This document shows positions 52,451 through 61,551 of a DNA stretch of 64,000 nt, one piece after another (the first letter of the stretch is position 1; every line of letters starts with the position of its first letter). Where the stretch lies: contig NZ_CP114289.2 of assembly GCF_027111315.2 (NCBI RefSeq), forward strand, positions 1,488,001-1,552,000. Reading direction: 5' to 3'. The DNA comes from Flavobacterium limnophilum (lineage in GTDB: Bacteria; Bacteroidota; Bacteroidia; Flavobacteriales; Flavobacteriaceae). The notes below the pieces were generated by a model that was given only the letters and a program-made list of their open reading frames with translations, was not told the DNA's origin and did no database searches. Both the position numbers and the translations under genes were made by a program.

Positions 52451-53653
52451 ATGATTAACCCCTCGGCAGTTGGTTGGATAGACAAATTTTTCTTGAAGCA
52501 AAATTCCTCTTTGCTTGCTGCTGAAATGCAACCTGATCTATTTTACAAAAAGGTTAGGGAAACAGGGTTTATTTATGGCCATATCGTTTCTTTCAATATC
52601 CCTTTCCAAATTGTAACTAAAGGCTGGCTCCAGAACGAGATTTCCAAAGTGGCTCTGCTCAATACCCTGTATGGCGTTTACGAATTAACCACGGGGGAAA
52701 ACAATCAAGAAAAATTTGTTTCGAAAGCAGTCGCCTTTTACAATGAAATGAATCCGCAAGGGTTTAGTTTGTTCAAGAAAATATTGCCCGACGACTCCGC
52801 TTCGGTTACTCTGGAAAAAATAATCGACAGCCGCGTTCAAACCAATATCGACATCATCAGCAAAAACTTTTCGCATATTGTCACCAATGCGTTGCTTTTT
52901 ATAGACGTTTTGGCTTTTCGCCAATACTTGATTCACGGGAAAATTCCGGAAAAATATTTAAAAAAAATAGAAGAAGCCATCATCAGCATCGTTTCGCTGG
53001 CGTTGAAAACCAAATCCACCAAGTCAAAATACGACGATTTATTGATAAAATTGTTCGAATCCTCGGTTCGTTACAGCAAATTTTCGAAAGTCAACATCAA
53101 AAACCTCGAAGAACTGAAATTGGATTATTTCACCAAGGAATTGGAACAAAACTATTTGATCGACATGGCGGGAATGGCCTTGTGGAGCGATGGAGTCATC
53201 GAAAACAATGAAGCTTATTTTCTATACAAATTAGCCGAATTAATGGGCGTCCCCGATGATTTTGTCACCGAATGCATGGAGAAAACCAATGAATTCATCA
53301 CAAAATACAAAAACGAAATCCCCTATTTTAAATATTCCAATCCGGTCAAACATTTTTACGACCAAACCACGCAAACTGTTGTAACACTCATTGGCCGCAA
53401 CAAAAACAGGCTGGTCAAGGAGATTGTCCAAAGCAAAGAATTGATGTTGCTCTTGGCCTATTCCACCAGAAGGGATTTAAACGAAAAAGAAAAGAAAAAA
53501 GTGAGGAAACAACTGTTGGATATTTGCAAAACCATACCCTCGCTGGCCATATTCTTATTGCCCGGCGGCAGTTTGTTGCTGCCAATTTTCATCAAATTCA
53601 TCCCAACGCTTTTGCCGTCGGCTTTCAATGAAAATTTGGATCACGAAGATTAA
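52451..53653 (+). CDS. LETM1-related protein with TerB-like region
   Basis: The 400 residues form a mostly helical protein. A TerB-like acidic helical section is centred on 245-275 (MAGMALWSDGVIENNEAYFLYK), and the C-terminus carries a LETM1-like helix and hydrophobic end (about 345-395; RRDLNEKEKKKVRKQLLDIC, LPGGSLLLPIFIKFIPTLLPSAF). Flavobacterial homologues are annotated as LETM1-related biofilm-associated proteins. Membrane association through the last hydrophobic stretch is likely. It starts 52 bp after the YdeI gene and ends at a shared terminator. Confidence 0.75.
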   Translation: MINPSAVGWIDKFFLKQNSSLLAAEMQPDLFYKKVRETGFIYGHIVSFNIPFQIVTKGWLQNEISKVALLNTLYGVYELTTGENNQEKFVSKAVAFYNEMNPQGFSLFKKILPDDSASVTLEKIIDSRVQTNIDIISKNFSHIVTNALLFIDVLAFRQYLIHGKIPEKYLKKIEEAIISIVSLALKTKSTKSKYDDLLIKLFESSVRYSKFSKVNIKNLEELKLDYFTKELEQNYLIDMAGMALWSDGVIENNEAYFLYKLAELMGVPDDFVTECMEKTNEFITKYKNEIPYFKYSNPVKHFYDQTTQTVVTLIGRNKNRLVKEIVQSKELMLLLAYSTRRDLNEKEKKKVRKQLLDICKTIPSLAIFLLPGGSLLLPIFIKFIPTLLPSAFNENLDHED

Positions 53654-53677
53654 AAACTCATTTATTCCTGCCTAAAA

Positions 53678-53709
53678 AAAAGCCCCTAATTTGCAAATTA
53701 GAGGCTTTT
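53678..53709. terminator. bidirectional terminator between LETM1-related and carbonic anhydrase genes
   Basis: A long stem (AAAAGCCCCTAATTT / AAATTAGAGGCTTTT, one mismatch) with A and T runs on both sides separates convergent genes. Confidence 0.85.
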
Positions 53710-53756
53710 AAATTTTTATCAATACAACTGATTTTCAATACACAATATATGTTTAT

Positions 53757-54392
53757 CTAAAACTTCAATTGATACACATTGTCTAAATCCTTGTCCGAAC
53801 TGAAATTCACGTTCAAATCGGTCACATAACCCGAATTCAAACCGTAAACCCAACCGTGAATGGAGAGTTCTTGCCCTTTTTTCCAAGCCGATTGCACAAT
53901 CGAGGTTTTGGCCAAATCATAGACTTGCTCAATCACGTTCAATTCGACAAATCGATTGAAACGTTTGGTTTCGTCCTCGATGGCATCCAACTCCTTGTGA
54001 TGAAAACGATACACATCCTTGATGTGGCGAATCCAGTTGTCAATAATGCCCACCGAATCATTCTTCATGGCAGCCTTTATCCCTCCACAACCATAATGTC
54101 CACAAACCAATACGTGCTTGACTTTCAGTACATTTACGGCATAATCCAAGACACTCAACATGTTCATGTCCGAGTGAATGACCATATTGGCAATATTTCT
54201 GTGCACAAAAGTCTCACCCGGTTTTGCTCCGATGATTTCGTTTGCCGGCACCCTACTATCCGAACATCCTATCCAGAGCAAGGGCGGAGATTGCCCTTTG
54301 GCCAAATCTTGAAAATAATTGGGATCAAGGGTCAAGGATTCCTCAACCCATTTTTTGTTTCTTTCTAATATTTTATTATAAAAATCGCTCAT
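53757..54392 (-). CDS. can: beta-class carbonic anhydrase
   Basis: Interconverts CO2 and bicarbonate in the cytosol. The ATG at 54392 (MSDFYNKIL) gives 211 residues, matching E. coli Can; a Met 20 codons earlier adds an atypical N-terminus. Zinc ligands Cys43, His99 and Cys102 and the Asp45-Arg47 dyad (CSDSRVP) are present, together with VCGHYGCGGIKAA. The remaining helical C-terminus is normal. It is likely monocistronic and ends at the shared terminator. Confidence 0.95.
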   Translation of the reverse strand: MSDFYNKILERNKKWVEESLTLDPNYFQDLAKGQSPPLLWIGCSDSRVPANEIIGAKPGETFVHRNIANMVIHSDMNMLSVLDYAVNVLKVKHVLVCGHYGCGGIKAAMKNDSVGIIDNWIRHIKDVYRFHHKELDAIEDETKRFNRFVELNVIEQVYDLAKTSIVQSAWKKGQELSIHGWVYGLNSGYVTDLNVNFSSDKDLDNVYQLKF

Positions 54393-54467
54393 TGAAGTTG
54401 TTGTTTTTGGTTCCTCAAAAATAGAAAAATTATTGGCAATACAAGACATCAAGAGTATTTGATTTGA

Positions 54468-54941
54468 TTATTCTTGTTGCCAAGCTTTCAACATCCAAAT
54501 GGTTTTTTCCTGTTCGGTAATAAAATCACCCATCATAGAGTTAGTTCCCTCGTCGTCAATCTCGCCCGATTTTTTAAGGATGTCTCTTTCAATAAGGAGC
54601 AATTTTGACAACGAGGAAACAATCAATTCGATGGCTTTCTCGTCATTGTGGATGTTTTTTCCAATTTCGAGTTGGTTGTGCTTGATATAATCTTCGAATG
54701 TGTGAAACGGAATTCCGTCTAAAGTCAAGACACGTTCAGCAATTAAATCTATTTTTAATTGGCTGTCATTGTACAATTCTTCAAATTTTAAATGCAAGTC
54801 GAAAAAACGTTTACCGCGAATATTCCAATGCAAACCTCTCAAATTTTGATAATATACTTGAAAATTGGCCAATAAAACATTCAATTCGGTTGCCAAAACT
54901 TCGGCTTCTTGACTCGGTAGTCCAATACTGTTTAGTTTCAT
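54468..54941 (-). CDS. dps: Dps-type ferritin-like protein
   Basis: Dps forms a dodecamer that binds DNA and oxidises iron with hydrogen peroxide. The protein has 157 residues from the ATG at 54941 (MKLNSIG); a longer frame would add 15 unlikely residues. Ferroxidase residues fit the family: His38 and His50 with Asp65 and Glu69 (GLHWNIRG, FFDLHLKFEELY, DLIAER). It is divergent from oxyR with 94 bp between them, a classic arrangement. A -7 box (TAAATTTG on the minus strand) lies at 54957-54964. Confidence 0.93.
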   Translation of the reverse strand: MKLNSIGLPSQEAEVLATELNVLLANFQVYYQNLRGLHWNIRGKRFFDLHLKFEELYNDSQLKIDLIAERVLTLDGIPFHTFEDYIKHNQLEIGKNIHNDEKAIELIVSSLSKLLLIERDILKKSGEIDDEGTNSMMGDFITEQEKTIWMLKAWQQE

Positions 54942-54956
54942 AATTTTAATTTTTAA

Positions 54957-55016
54957 CAAATTTAAAAAATAACAAAGCCGGCACACTATAAATTAAATTG
55001 ATTGTTTTTATATTTG
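54957..55016. promoter_or_regulatory. divergent dps/oxyR promoter region
   Basis: The minus-strand box is TAAATTTG at 54957-54964 for dps; the plus-strand box is TATATTTG at 55009-55016 for oxyR, 20 bp before its ATG. Both match TAnnTTTG. OxyR would be expected to bind between them, but no clear OxyR site (spaced ATAG-type half-sites) is evident. Confidence 0.5.
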
Positions 55017-55035
55017 CATCACAAAATACTATATA

Positions 55036-55977
55036 ATGACAATTACCCAACTGCAATATGTTTTGGCCGTGGCCGAACATAAAAATTTTACCCTTGCCGC
55101 CGAAAAATGTTTTGTTACCCAACCAACATTAAGCATGCAAATCCAGAAAATAGAAGAAGAATTGAATGTCCAGATATTTGACCGAAGCAAAAAACCAATC
55201 CAGCTTACGGACATTGGTCAAAAAATAGTCAATCAAGCCAAAAACATCGTCATTGAAGCCGACAGAATAAAGGATATCGTCGAACACCAAAAGGGATTTA
55301 TTGGAGGCGAGTTCCGATTGGGAATAATTCCAACGATCATGCCGACGCTTTTGCCGATGTTCTTGAATAATTTCATCAAAAAATATCCCAAAATTAAACT
55401 CATCATAGAGGAGCTCAATACTGAAGACATTATTACTCGTTTAAAAAACGGCCATCTGGATGCAGCCATTGCCGCTACACCATTGGAAGACGAAAAAATA
55501 AAGGAAATTGTGTTGTATTACGAACCTTTCGTGGCTTATATTCCGGAAAGTTATGCCATTTCACAAAAAAACGAAATAGAATTTTCCGACTTGAATATCG
55601 ATGATATTCTATTGCTGCAAGACGGACATTGCTTTCGCGACGGGATTCTAAATTTATGCAAAAGCCAAAGCGTTTCCAATAAAAACACCTTTCAATTGGA
55701 AAGCGGCAGTTTTGAAACCTTGATAAAATTGGCCGACGAAGGATTGGGAACCACGCTCCTGCCCTATTTGCACACCCTGGATTTAAAAGAAAAAGACAAA
55801 TCAAAATTGAGACATTTCAAGGAACCCAAACCAGCGCGTGAAGTAAGCTTAATTTATCCCAAAAACGAATTGAAAATACATATCATTGATGCGTTGAGAA
55901 GCACCATTGCGGGAGTGGTAAAAGGGGCAATTGCTTTCCAAAACGTACAGATTATTAGTCCAATACAGAAGAAATAA
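55036..55977 (+). CDS. oxyR: OxyR-type LysR-family peroxide sensor
   Basis: This redox-switched regulator activates peroxide-defence genes. The 313 residues have a LysR HTH (1-60) and a substrate-binding-type domain (about 90-300). The redox cysteines are at Cys199 and Cys208 (GHCFRDGILNLC), in the same positions and spacing as in E. coli OxyR. This makes a peroxide role likely. It is divergent from dps, a normal OxyR target. A terminator follows. Confidence 0.93.
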   Translation: MTITQLQYVLAVAEHKNFTLAAEKCFVTQPTLSMQIQKIEEELNVQIFDRSKKPIQLTDIGQKIVNQAKNIVIEADRIKDIVEHQKGFIGGEFRLGIIPTIMPTLLPMFLNNFIKKYPKIKLIIEELNTEDIITRLKNGHLDAAIAATPLEDEKIKEIVLYYEPFVAYIPESYAISQKNEIEFSDLNIDDILLLQDGHCFRDGILNLCKSQSVSNKNTFQLESGSFETLIKLADEGLGTTLLPYLHTLDLKEKDKSKLRHFKEPKPAREVSLIYPKNELKIHIIDALRSTIAGVVKGAIAFQNVQIISPIQKK

Positions 55978-56016
55978 AAAAAACCGCCTCATTTTTTTGG
56001 GGCGGCTATTTTTTTT
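55978..56016. terminator. terminator after oxyR (bidirectional)
   Basis: CCGCCT pairs with GGGCGG around a T-rich loop, with A and T runs on both flanks, serving oxyR and the convergent 65-residue gene. Confidence 0.8.
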
Positions 56017-56212
56017 ATGAATTTACAATTATTAAATATTGCTTTAATTCTGGTTTTTCGATGGTAAAAGTTAAAAGCCATTCTCTTAATAGCTCCATTT
56101 CGTAGGGTAATAAAGCTTTTATTGCTTTTTCTAACTCTTTGCAAAAAAGCAGGGGATCAAAACTCACTCTTTCCAGTACGGACTTAGTATAATCATACAT
56201 TACTTTAGACAT
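56015..56212 (-). CDS. conserved small cytoplasmic protein (65 aa)
   Basis: This 65-residue protein has no signal peptide. It is helical and amphipathic, with a motif SFDPLLFCKELEKAIKALLPYEMELLREWL. Flavobacterial genomes contain similar small proteins; I recognise the type but know no function. It has its own terminator downstream, and its start agrees with the length typical of the group. Confidence 0.6.
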   Translation of the reverse strand: MSKVMYDYTKSVLERVSFDPLLFCKELEKAIKALLPYEMELLREWLLTFTIEKPELKQYLIIVNS

Positions 56213-56348
56213 GATAAATCAAGATTTAGGGGTTAGCTCATTATTCTAAAACGTTGTAAAAATACAATTTTATTTTTACAATATGCTCAATTTAACAACG
56301 AATTATGCTGTTTTCTATTGTTCAAACAAACGTTTTTAAAACAAAACA

Positions 56349-57011
56349 TTAGTTTTTTTTGGCACGAAACATTTCGCGTTTTCCGGGAGCTCCTTCGAGT
56401 TTTTCGACCACAAAACCTGCTTCTATCATGCTTCTTTTGATAACGCTTCGGGCGGCATAAGTCACCAAAACTCCTTTTGGCTTAAGGGCTTCATACATTT
56501 TTTGAAAAATGGCGGTGCTCCACAATTCGGGTTGGACGTCATAGCCGAAAGCATCAAAATAAATCAAGTCAAATTGTTCAACATCATCAATATCGGCAAA
56601 AAATTGTTTCCTTTTGGTCAAATAAAAATTGTCGCCGAAACTTGTTTTTTCTTCCCAACGGCATTCGTGCATTTTTTCGAAGATGTGTCTTTCATTTTCG
56701 GCATCCAATTCGGCTACATAATTCATCAATGCCGCTTCCTCAGCAGAAACTGGATAGGCTTCAACGCCAACGTAATTGATGGTTTGATTCCATTTTTGGG
56801 CTTCCAAAAAAGTGACAAAAGCATTCAAACCGGTTCCAAATCCAATTTCCAAAATGGAAACTGCCTTGTTTTCAAACAAGGAAAGTCCTTTTTTTATAAA
56901 AACGTGTTGGGCTTCCTGAATGGCGCCAAATCTGGAATGATAACATTCGTCCCAATCTTCGATATGGATGGTGGTGGAGCCGTCGCGGGTTTGAATTATG
57001 TTTCTTTTCAA
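56349..57011 (-). CDS. mnmD: tRNA (mnm5s2U34)-methyltransferase MnmD
   Basis: Transfers a methyl group from SAM to the wobble uridine of tRNA, the last step of mnm5s2U34 formation. The 220 residues match standalone MnmD, without the MnmC oxidase domain. The SAM loop is LEIGFGTGLN (about 54-63); VEAYPVS binds the adenine ring; YFDAFG and a C-terminal RSVIKRSM, GKREMFRAKK are family signatures. It is a single gene with a 283-bp upstream spacer before ilvE. Confidence 0.92.
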   Translation of the reverse strand: MKRNIIQTRDGSTTIHIEDWDECYHSRFGAIQEAQHVFIKKGLSLFENKAVSILEIGFGTGLNAFVTFLEAQKWNQTINYVGVEAYPVSAEEAALMNYVAELDAENERHIFEKMHECRWEEKTSFGDNFYLTKRKQFFADIDDVEQFDLIYFDAFGYDVQPELWSTAIFQKMYEALKPKGVLVTYAARSVIKRSMIEAGFVVEKLEGAPGKREMFRAKKN

Positions 57012-57294
57012 AGTGATTTTGGGATTATTTAGGGTTTAGTTTGTAATATTTGGCCAAATTTAATCAAATACCATTTATGTATAACCATCAAAGTTTCCAA
57101 TTTTTTATGTATTTCATAAAATCGACTCCCCATTTTCCATTTTTTTTGGAATATAAATAAATCACAGTTAAATGCTGTAATTAATGTTTTTTTGTCAAGG
57201 ATTTTGATGATTTTTATTTAATTTTGCAAATGTAAATTCGCATAGAATCATCTTACTTTTTATAAAAATAGTTTTAATTATAGAATAACCAATT

Positions 57295-58362
57295 ATGAGT
57301 GCAACACAGACCAACAAAATTGAAATCATAAAAGCCGCAACTTCAAAAATTAAGGATGTGGATTTTGACAATTTGCATTTTGGAGAAGTTTTTACCGATC
57401 ATTTATTTGAATGTAACTATACAAATGGAGAATGGCAAAAACCTGTGGTCAAGCCTTATGCCCCTTTTTTATTGGATCCGTCTGCAAAAGTGTTTCATTA
57501 TGGCCAAGCTATTTTTGAAGGCATGAAAGCTTATAAAGATGACAATAATGACATTTGGTTGTTTAGACCTGACGAAAACTTCAAACGTTTTAATAAATCT
57601 GCCGTTAGAATGGCCATGCCGGAAGTACCCGAATCAATTTTCATGGACGGCTTGCATGAATTATTGAAATTAGACCAAGAATGGATTCAAAAAGGAAACG
57701 GAAGCAGCATGTATATCCGTCCGTTCATGATTGCCACCGGAGCCGGAGTAATCGCCAATCCATCCGAAGATTATAAATTCATGATTCTTTTGTCGCCTGC
57801 AAAAGCGTATTATTCCGGTGAAGTAAAAGTGTTGATTGCCGAGCATTTCAGCAGGGCTGCCAATGGTGGAATCGGAGCCGCAAAAGCGGCAGGAAATTAT
57901 GCTGCGCAGTTTTACCCGACAAATCTGGCCAACAAAGAAGGTTTTCAGCAAGTAATCTGGACGGATGACGCCACACATACCAAACTGGAAGAAGCGGGAA
58001 CCATGAACGTGTTTTTTAGAATTAATGACACCTTATTGACGGCTCCTACCAGCGAAAGAATTTTGGATGGTATTACCAGAAAAAGTCTTATCGAAATGGC
58101 AAAACGCGAAGGCATCAATGTAGAAGTTCGTCCTGTGTTGGTTTCAGAATTAGTTGAAGCTGCCAAAAACGGAACTTTAAAAGAAATCTTTGGAGCAGGA
58201 ACCGCTGCGGTTGTAAGTGTTATCAAAGGGTTCTCTTATCAGGATGTTTATTATGAACTGGCTCCTGTCGAGAATTCTTATGCTTCTCTTTTAAAAGAAA
58301 AACTAACCAATCTTCAAAACAAACTTTCCGATGATCCTTTTGGATGGACAGTTAAAGTATAG
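57295..58362 (+). CDS. ilvE: branched-chain amino acid aminotransferase
   Basis: A PLP-dependent enzyme that makes and breaks down Leu, Ile and Val. The 355 residues are class IV aminotransferase type II. PLP is bound by Lys197 (GGIGAAKAAGNYAAQF); FHYGQAIFEGMKAY and the EAGTMNVFF segment are typical. The ATG at 57295 fits. It probably stands alone, with a terminator hairpin after it. Confidence 0.95.
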   Translation: MSATQTNKIEIIKAATSKIKDVDFDNLHFGEVFTDHLFECNYTNGEWQKPVVKPYAPFLLDPSAKVFHYGQAIFEGMKAYKDDNNDIWLFRPDENFKRFNKSAVRMAMPEVPESIFMDGLHELLKLDQEWIQKGNGSSMYIRPFMIATGAGVIANPSEDYKFMILLSPAKAYYSGEVKVLIAEHFSRAANGGIGAAKAAGNYAAQFYPTNLANKEGFQQVIWTDDATHTKLEEAGTMNVFFRINDTLLTAPTSERILDGITRKSLIEMAKREGINVEVRPVLVSELVEAAKNGTLKEIFGAGTAAVVSVIKGFSYQDVYYELAPVENSYASLLKEKLTNLQNKLSDDPFGWTVKV

Positions 58363-58371
58363 TTGGCAGTA

Positions 58372-58495
58372 TTCAGTAATCAGTGTTCAGTCGCAGTTTA
58401 CAGAAAAAAAGCAAAAGCGGTTTTTCAACTTTGAAAAACCGCTTTTTATTTAGATTAACAACTGAAAACTGCTACTAATCACTGAACACTACTTT
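58372..58495. repeat. large imperfect inverted repeat enclosing a terminator
   Basis: The left arm (AGTATTCAGTAATCAGTGTTCAGT) and right arm (ACTGAAAACTGCTACTAATCA) are roughly complementary words repeated around a perfect terminator hairpin at 58413-58447. Such AGTGTTCAGT-rich arms are seen between many flavobacterial genes. Confidence 0.6.
58413..58447. terminator. bidirectional terminator after ilvE
   Basis: A 15-bp stem (AAAAGCGGTTTTTCA / TTGAAAAACCGCTTTT) with A and T runs serves ilvE and the convergent MazG-like gene. Confidence 0.88.
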
Positions 58496-58872
58496 AGTAT
58501 TTTGGAAAAATCCGGTTTGAAATAATTGGGTCCTTTCATCACTTTTCCGTCTTCGCGATAAATGGGTTGTCCGTCTTCGCCCAATTTGCTCATGTTGGAA
58601 CGTTGAATTTCGTCGAAAACTTCTTCAATTTTATGTTGCAAACCGTGTTCTATTATCGTTCCGCAAAGAATATACATCATGTCGCCCAATGCATCGGCAA
58701 TTTCCACTAAATCATTATTCTGGACGGCTTCCAGGTATTCCTCGTTTTCTTCTTTCATCAAATTGTAACGAAGCATTTTCTTGTTTTCGCCCAAATCGGC
58801 TACTGGATTTTCATTGTGTCCTATTTTGAAGGCGACGTGAAATTCCTTTACGGCATTAATTTGCTTTTGCAT
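58489..58872 (-). CDS. MazG-like nucleoside triphosphate pyrophosphohydrolase
   Basis: Hydrolyses NTPs to NMP and PPi, or a related phosphoribosyl-ATP reaction. The 127 residues carry the all-alpha NTP-PPase motif: EENEEYLEAV and DALGDMMYILCG (acidic residues that bind Mg2+). The C-terminal KVMKGPNYFKPDFSKIL is typical of the small MazG-like family. It may clean abnormal nucleotides. It stands alone between two convergent genes. Confidence 0.85.
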   Translation of the reverse strand: MQKQINAVKEFHVAFKIGHNENPVADLGENKKMLRYNLMKEENEEYLEAVQNNDLVEIADALGDMMYILCGTIIEHGLQHKIEEVFDEIQRSNMSKLGEDGQPIYREDGKVMKGPNYFKPDFSKILK

Positions 58873-58951
58873 AATTTTATTTGATTAAATGAAGCGGCAA
58901 ATTAGCAACTTTTACTAAACAAAACCCTAAATTTGTGCAAAAAATTTAAAT

Positions 58952-59140
58952 ATGTTTAGTCCAGGACAATTAGTATTTGCAGCTTCTTTTTTTGTTGCTT
59001 TTGTTATCGCAATGGTATTTGCCTATAGAAAAGATGCCCAATTGCACAAAATATTCTATAAGGGAAATTACAAGATTTTGATTGGATTCATTATTTTCAT
59101 CTTGATTTTGTTCCTGATAAAAATCTATTTTAAGCGATAA
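58952..59140 (+). CDS. small inner-membrane protein (62 aa)
   Basis: This 62-residue protein has two membrane helices (about 6-24 and 42-60) linked by a basic loop (YRKDAQLHKIFYKGNYK). There is no signal peptide or enzymatic motif. Similar short proteins occur in Flavobacteriia, but the function is unknown. A terminator follows. Confidence 0.6.
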   Translation: MFSPGQLVFAASFFVAFVIAMVFAYRKDAQLHKIFYKGNYKILIGFIIFILILFLIKIYFKR

Positions 59141-59161
59141 TTTCACACTTTTTGAAACAAA

Positions 59162-59191
59162 AAAAAGGATGTCCGCCAAGACATCCTTTTT
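59162..59191. terminator. bidirectional terminator
   Basis: A perfect 12-bp stem (AAAAAGGATGTC / GACATCCTTTTT) lies between the 62-residue membrane protein and the convergent DPP III gene. Confidence 0.9.
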
Positions 59192-59211
59192 CTATATCAA
59201 TCCACTATTTT

Positions 59212-61248
59212 TTAGTTTTCCAATGGCAGGAAATTATAGTTTTTGGAATAATTCAACATTTGTTCCGCGAAGGTTTTTGGTTGTGCTACTTCAATAGAAA
59301 TAATTTCTCCTTTTGTGTCAACTTTTGGAATCAAAACAGGATTCACGAAACCGCTGTAAGGTGCTGATGCAAACTGTTTGTTTCTTTCCAATACTTCGGC
59401 GTGTAGTTTTTGATCCACTTTCACTCCATAATTTTCAACCAAGGCTTTACCGGCTTCATAATCACCTTCGGATTTTATGCGTTGAATTTCGCGCAACAAT
59501 TGTCCAAATATTTCATGTAATTTATCGTAATCCGTGATATTGAAATAGGTTTTTCCGTCACGGGTAATTTTCTCGATCACGTTGTCTTTTTTTCCTTTTT
59601 CGAAAGCCCAGGCACTCACGTACTGGCGGTTTCTCATGTGGGCTTCCTCGATATTGGCACCCGGTTCCAAACGAACCAATTGTCCCATTAAACCATTGCG
59701 AATGTAACTGTCATAAGACTCCATTCCCAGTTTTTTCCAATCGTCAACCAGGCCTATTTCCTGCAATTTTGGATTGTAAACAAAATACAATCCCACCAAA
59801 TCGGCTCTACCCTCTTCGAGAGTGGAAGCGTAACTTTTCAAGGTTTCTTTGGGAGTTCCCACACCTGGATTTATTTGTCCTGAAGCGTGACCAATCACTT
59901 CGTGCAAGGCAGTGTGCATTTTGTCACCCAATTCGGCATATTTTTCAGCCAAGGCAATCTCTTCGGCATCATTGGCAAATTCTTGTAATTTTCCTTTTCC
60001 ACCGGCTTTTGCATAAGAATCGATGATATTTCCCAATGAAACGGATTTCGAACCATGTTCGGCACGAATCCAGTCGGCGTTCGGCAAGTTGACTCCAATT
60101 GGTGTTGCTGGAGACGAATCGCCAGATTCGCCGGCAACCACGACCGTTTTATAGGAAACACCCACAACATTTTTCTTTTTGTGTTCTGTAATCAAGGGAG
60201 AATTGTCTTCAAACCATTGGGCGTTTTTAGATACCACTTCCATTTTTTTGGACATGTCAAAATCCTTGATTTGGATAATGCTTTCATACGAACCTCTATA
60301 TCCCAATGGATCATTGTACACCTCGATAAAACTGTTGATGTAGTCAATATTTCCTTCGGTGGCTTGAAGCCAAGCGATGTTGTAATCGTCCCAAGTTTTT
60401 AAACTTCCTGTTTTATAATAACTGATAAGCAGTCCAAGAGCATCTGCTTGTGGCTTGTTTTCGGCAACGCTTTTTGCTTTTTCCAACCAATAAACGATTT
60501 TGTCGATGGCCGAACCGTACATACCGCCACTTTTCCATACTTTTTCTTCCAATTGTCCTTTAGAATTGCGAACCAGTTTAGAATTTAACCCATGCGAATA
60601 AGGTCTTTTGGCATCGGGACTTGTTTTCTTGGCATAAAAAGCTTCCACTTCTTTGGCCGAGATTCCTTTACCATAAAAATTGATGGCAGAACCTTCCAAC
60701 AATCCTTTGGATTCATCCAAATTTACTTTCTTGGTATCGGCATCATTAAAAAGAACTTCCACAATGGCTGGTGACAAAGTAGTTTTGGTGGCTTTCATTA
60801 AACCGTTAAAGTAAGCAGCGGAAAAAGCAGGCTTGATTTTGTCGTTGGAATAATGATGGTGAATTCCGTTGGCAAACCAAACTCTTTTTAGATAAATTTC
60901 AAAATTTTTCCAGTCGGTCGATGTTTTGTCCCCTTTATAATTTACATAAATATTTTCGAGGGCTTTCCTGATTTTCAGGTTGTATTTGTAATGCTGGTCC
61001 CAACCTATATCACGACCAGAATATCCTGCTTGGGTAAGATAATAGACTAATTTTTGTTCTTTTAACGTTAGATTTTCCCATCCTGGAATTTGGTAACGCA
61101 ATACTTTTATGTCGGCAAATTGTTCGGCAACATATTCAAATGGAGTATTTTGGGCTGTTTTTACATCCGTGGTTTTTGCTGTTTGTGCGTTGCACGCAAA
61201 AGAAACTCCAACGGTCATAAAAATACCGGCAATTTTAAGTAATTTCAT
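59212..61248 (-). CDS. dipeptidyl peptidase III family (M49) metallopeptidase
   Basis: This zinc peptidase of family M49 releases dipeptides. The 678 residues have a lipoprotein-type signal (Cys19 in VSFACN), so it is likely exported. The HExxGH zinc motif is HEVIGH (His449, Glu450, His454), followed by the third-ligand helix EEGRAD (Glu479). The overall order matches bacterial DPP III, and GQINPGVGTPKETLKSYASTLEE is typical. Single-gene unit. Confidence 0.9.
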   Translation of the reverse strand: MKLLKIAGIFMTVGVSFACNAQTAKTTDVKTAQNTPFEYVAEQFADIKVLRYQIPGWENLTLKEQKLVYYLTQAGYSGRDIGWDQHYKYNLKIRKALENIYVNYKGDKTSTDWKNFEIYLKRVWFANGIHHHYSNDKIKPAFSAAYFNGLMKATKTTLSPAIVEVLFNDADTKKVNLDESKGLLEGSAINFYGKGISAKEVEAFYAKKTSPDAKRPYSHGLNSKLVRNSKGQLEEKVWKSGGMYGSAIDKIVYWLEKAKSVAENKPQADALGLLISYYKTGSLKTWDDYNIAWLQATEGNIDYINSFIEVYNDPLGYRGSYESIIQIKDFDMSKKMEVVSKNAQWFEDNSPLITEHKKKNVVGVSYKTVVVAGESGDSSPATPIGVNLPNADWIRAEHGSKSVSLGNIIDSYAKAGGKGKLQEFANDAEEIALAEKYAELGDKMHTALHEVIGHASGQINPGVGTPKETLKSYASTLEEGRADLVGLYFVYNPKLQEIGLVDDWKKLGMESYDSYIRNGLMGQLVRLEPGANIEEAHMRNRQYVSAWAFEKGKKDNVIEKITRDGKTYFNITDYDKLHEIFGQLLREIQRIKSEGDYEAGKALVENYGVKVDQKLHAEVLERNKQFASAPYSGFVNPVLIPKVDTKGEIISIEVAQPKTFAEQMLNYSKNYNFLPLEN

Positions 61249-61551
61249 TGATTTAAGAGTATTTAGTTGTTTTATTTATAACATAATGAGGCAAATGTAT
61301 ATATTTTTAAAACATTTTACAATGCATGCATATTATTTAGCACAAAATTATAAGTGACTAAAAATACTTTACTATTTTTAGTATTTTTTTTTGAATGCAA
61401 CATTTTGAAATACTGCTGCTTATATTAATTTAAAAAAAAGGGACTGGAATTGTCCAAATTATGGAATTAGAAAAAAAGTATAAAAATTTTACGACAGTTA
61501 AACGTATTAATAAAATTTCTAACTTTACCACTGAAATTAATCCGATTTATT
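61249..61551. other. intergenic region upstream of the SRPBCC gene
   Basis: This 303-bp AT-rich spacer separates divergent genes. A weak -7-like box (TAACTTTA, about 61520) may serve the SRPBCC/GyrI-like gene. Nothing else is evident. Confidence 0.45.
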
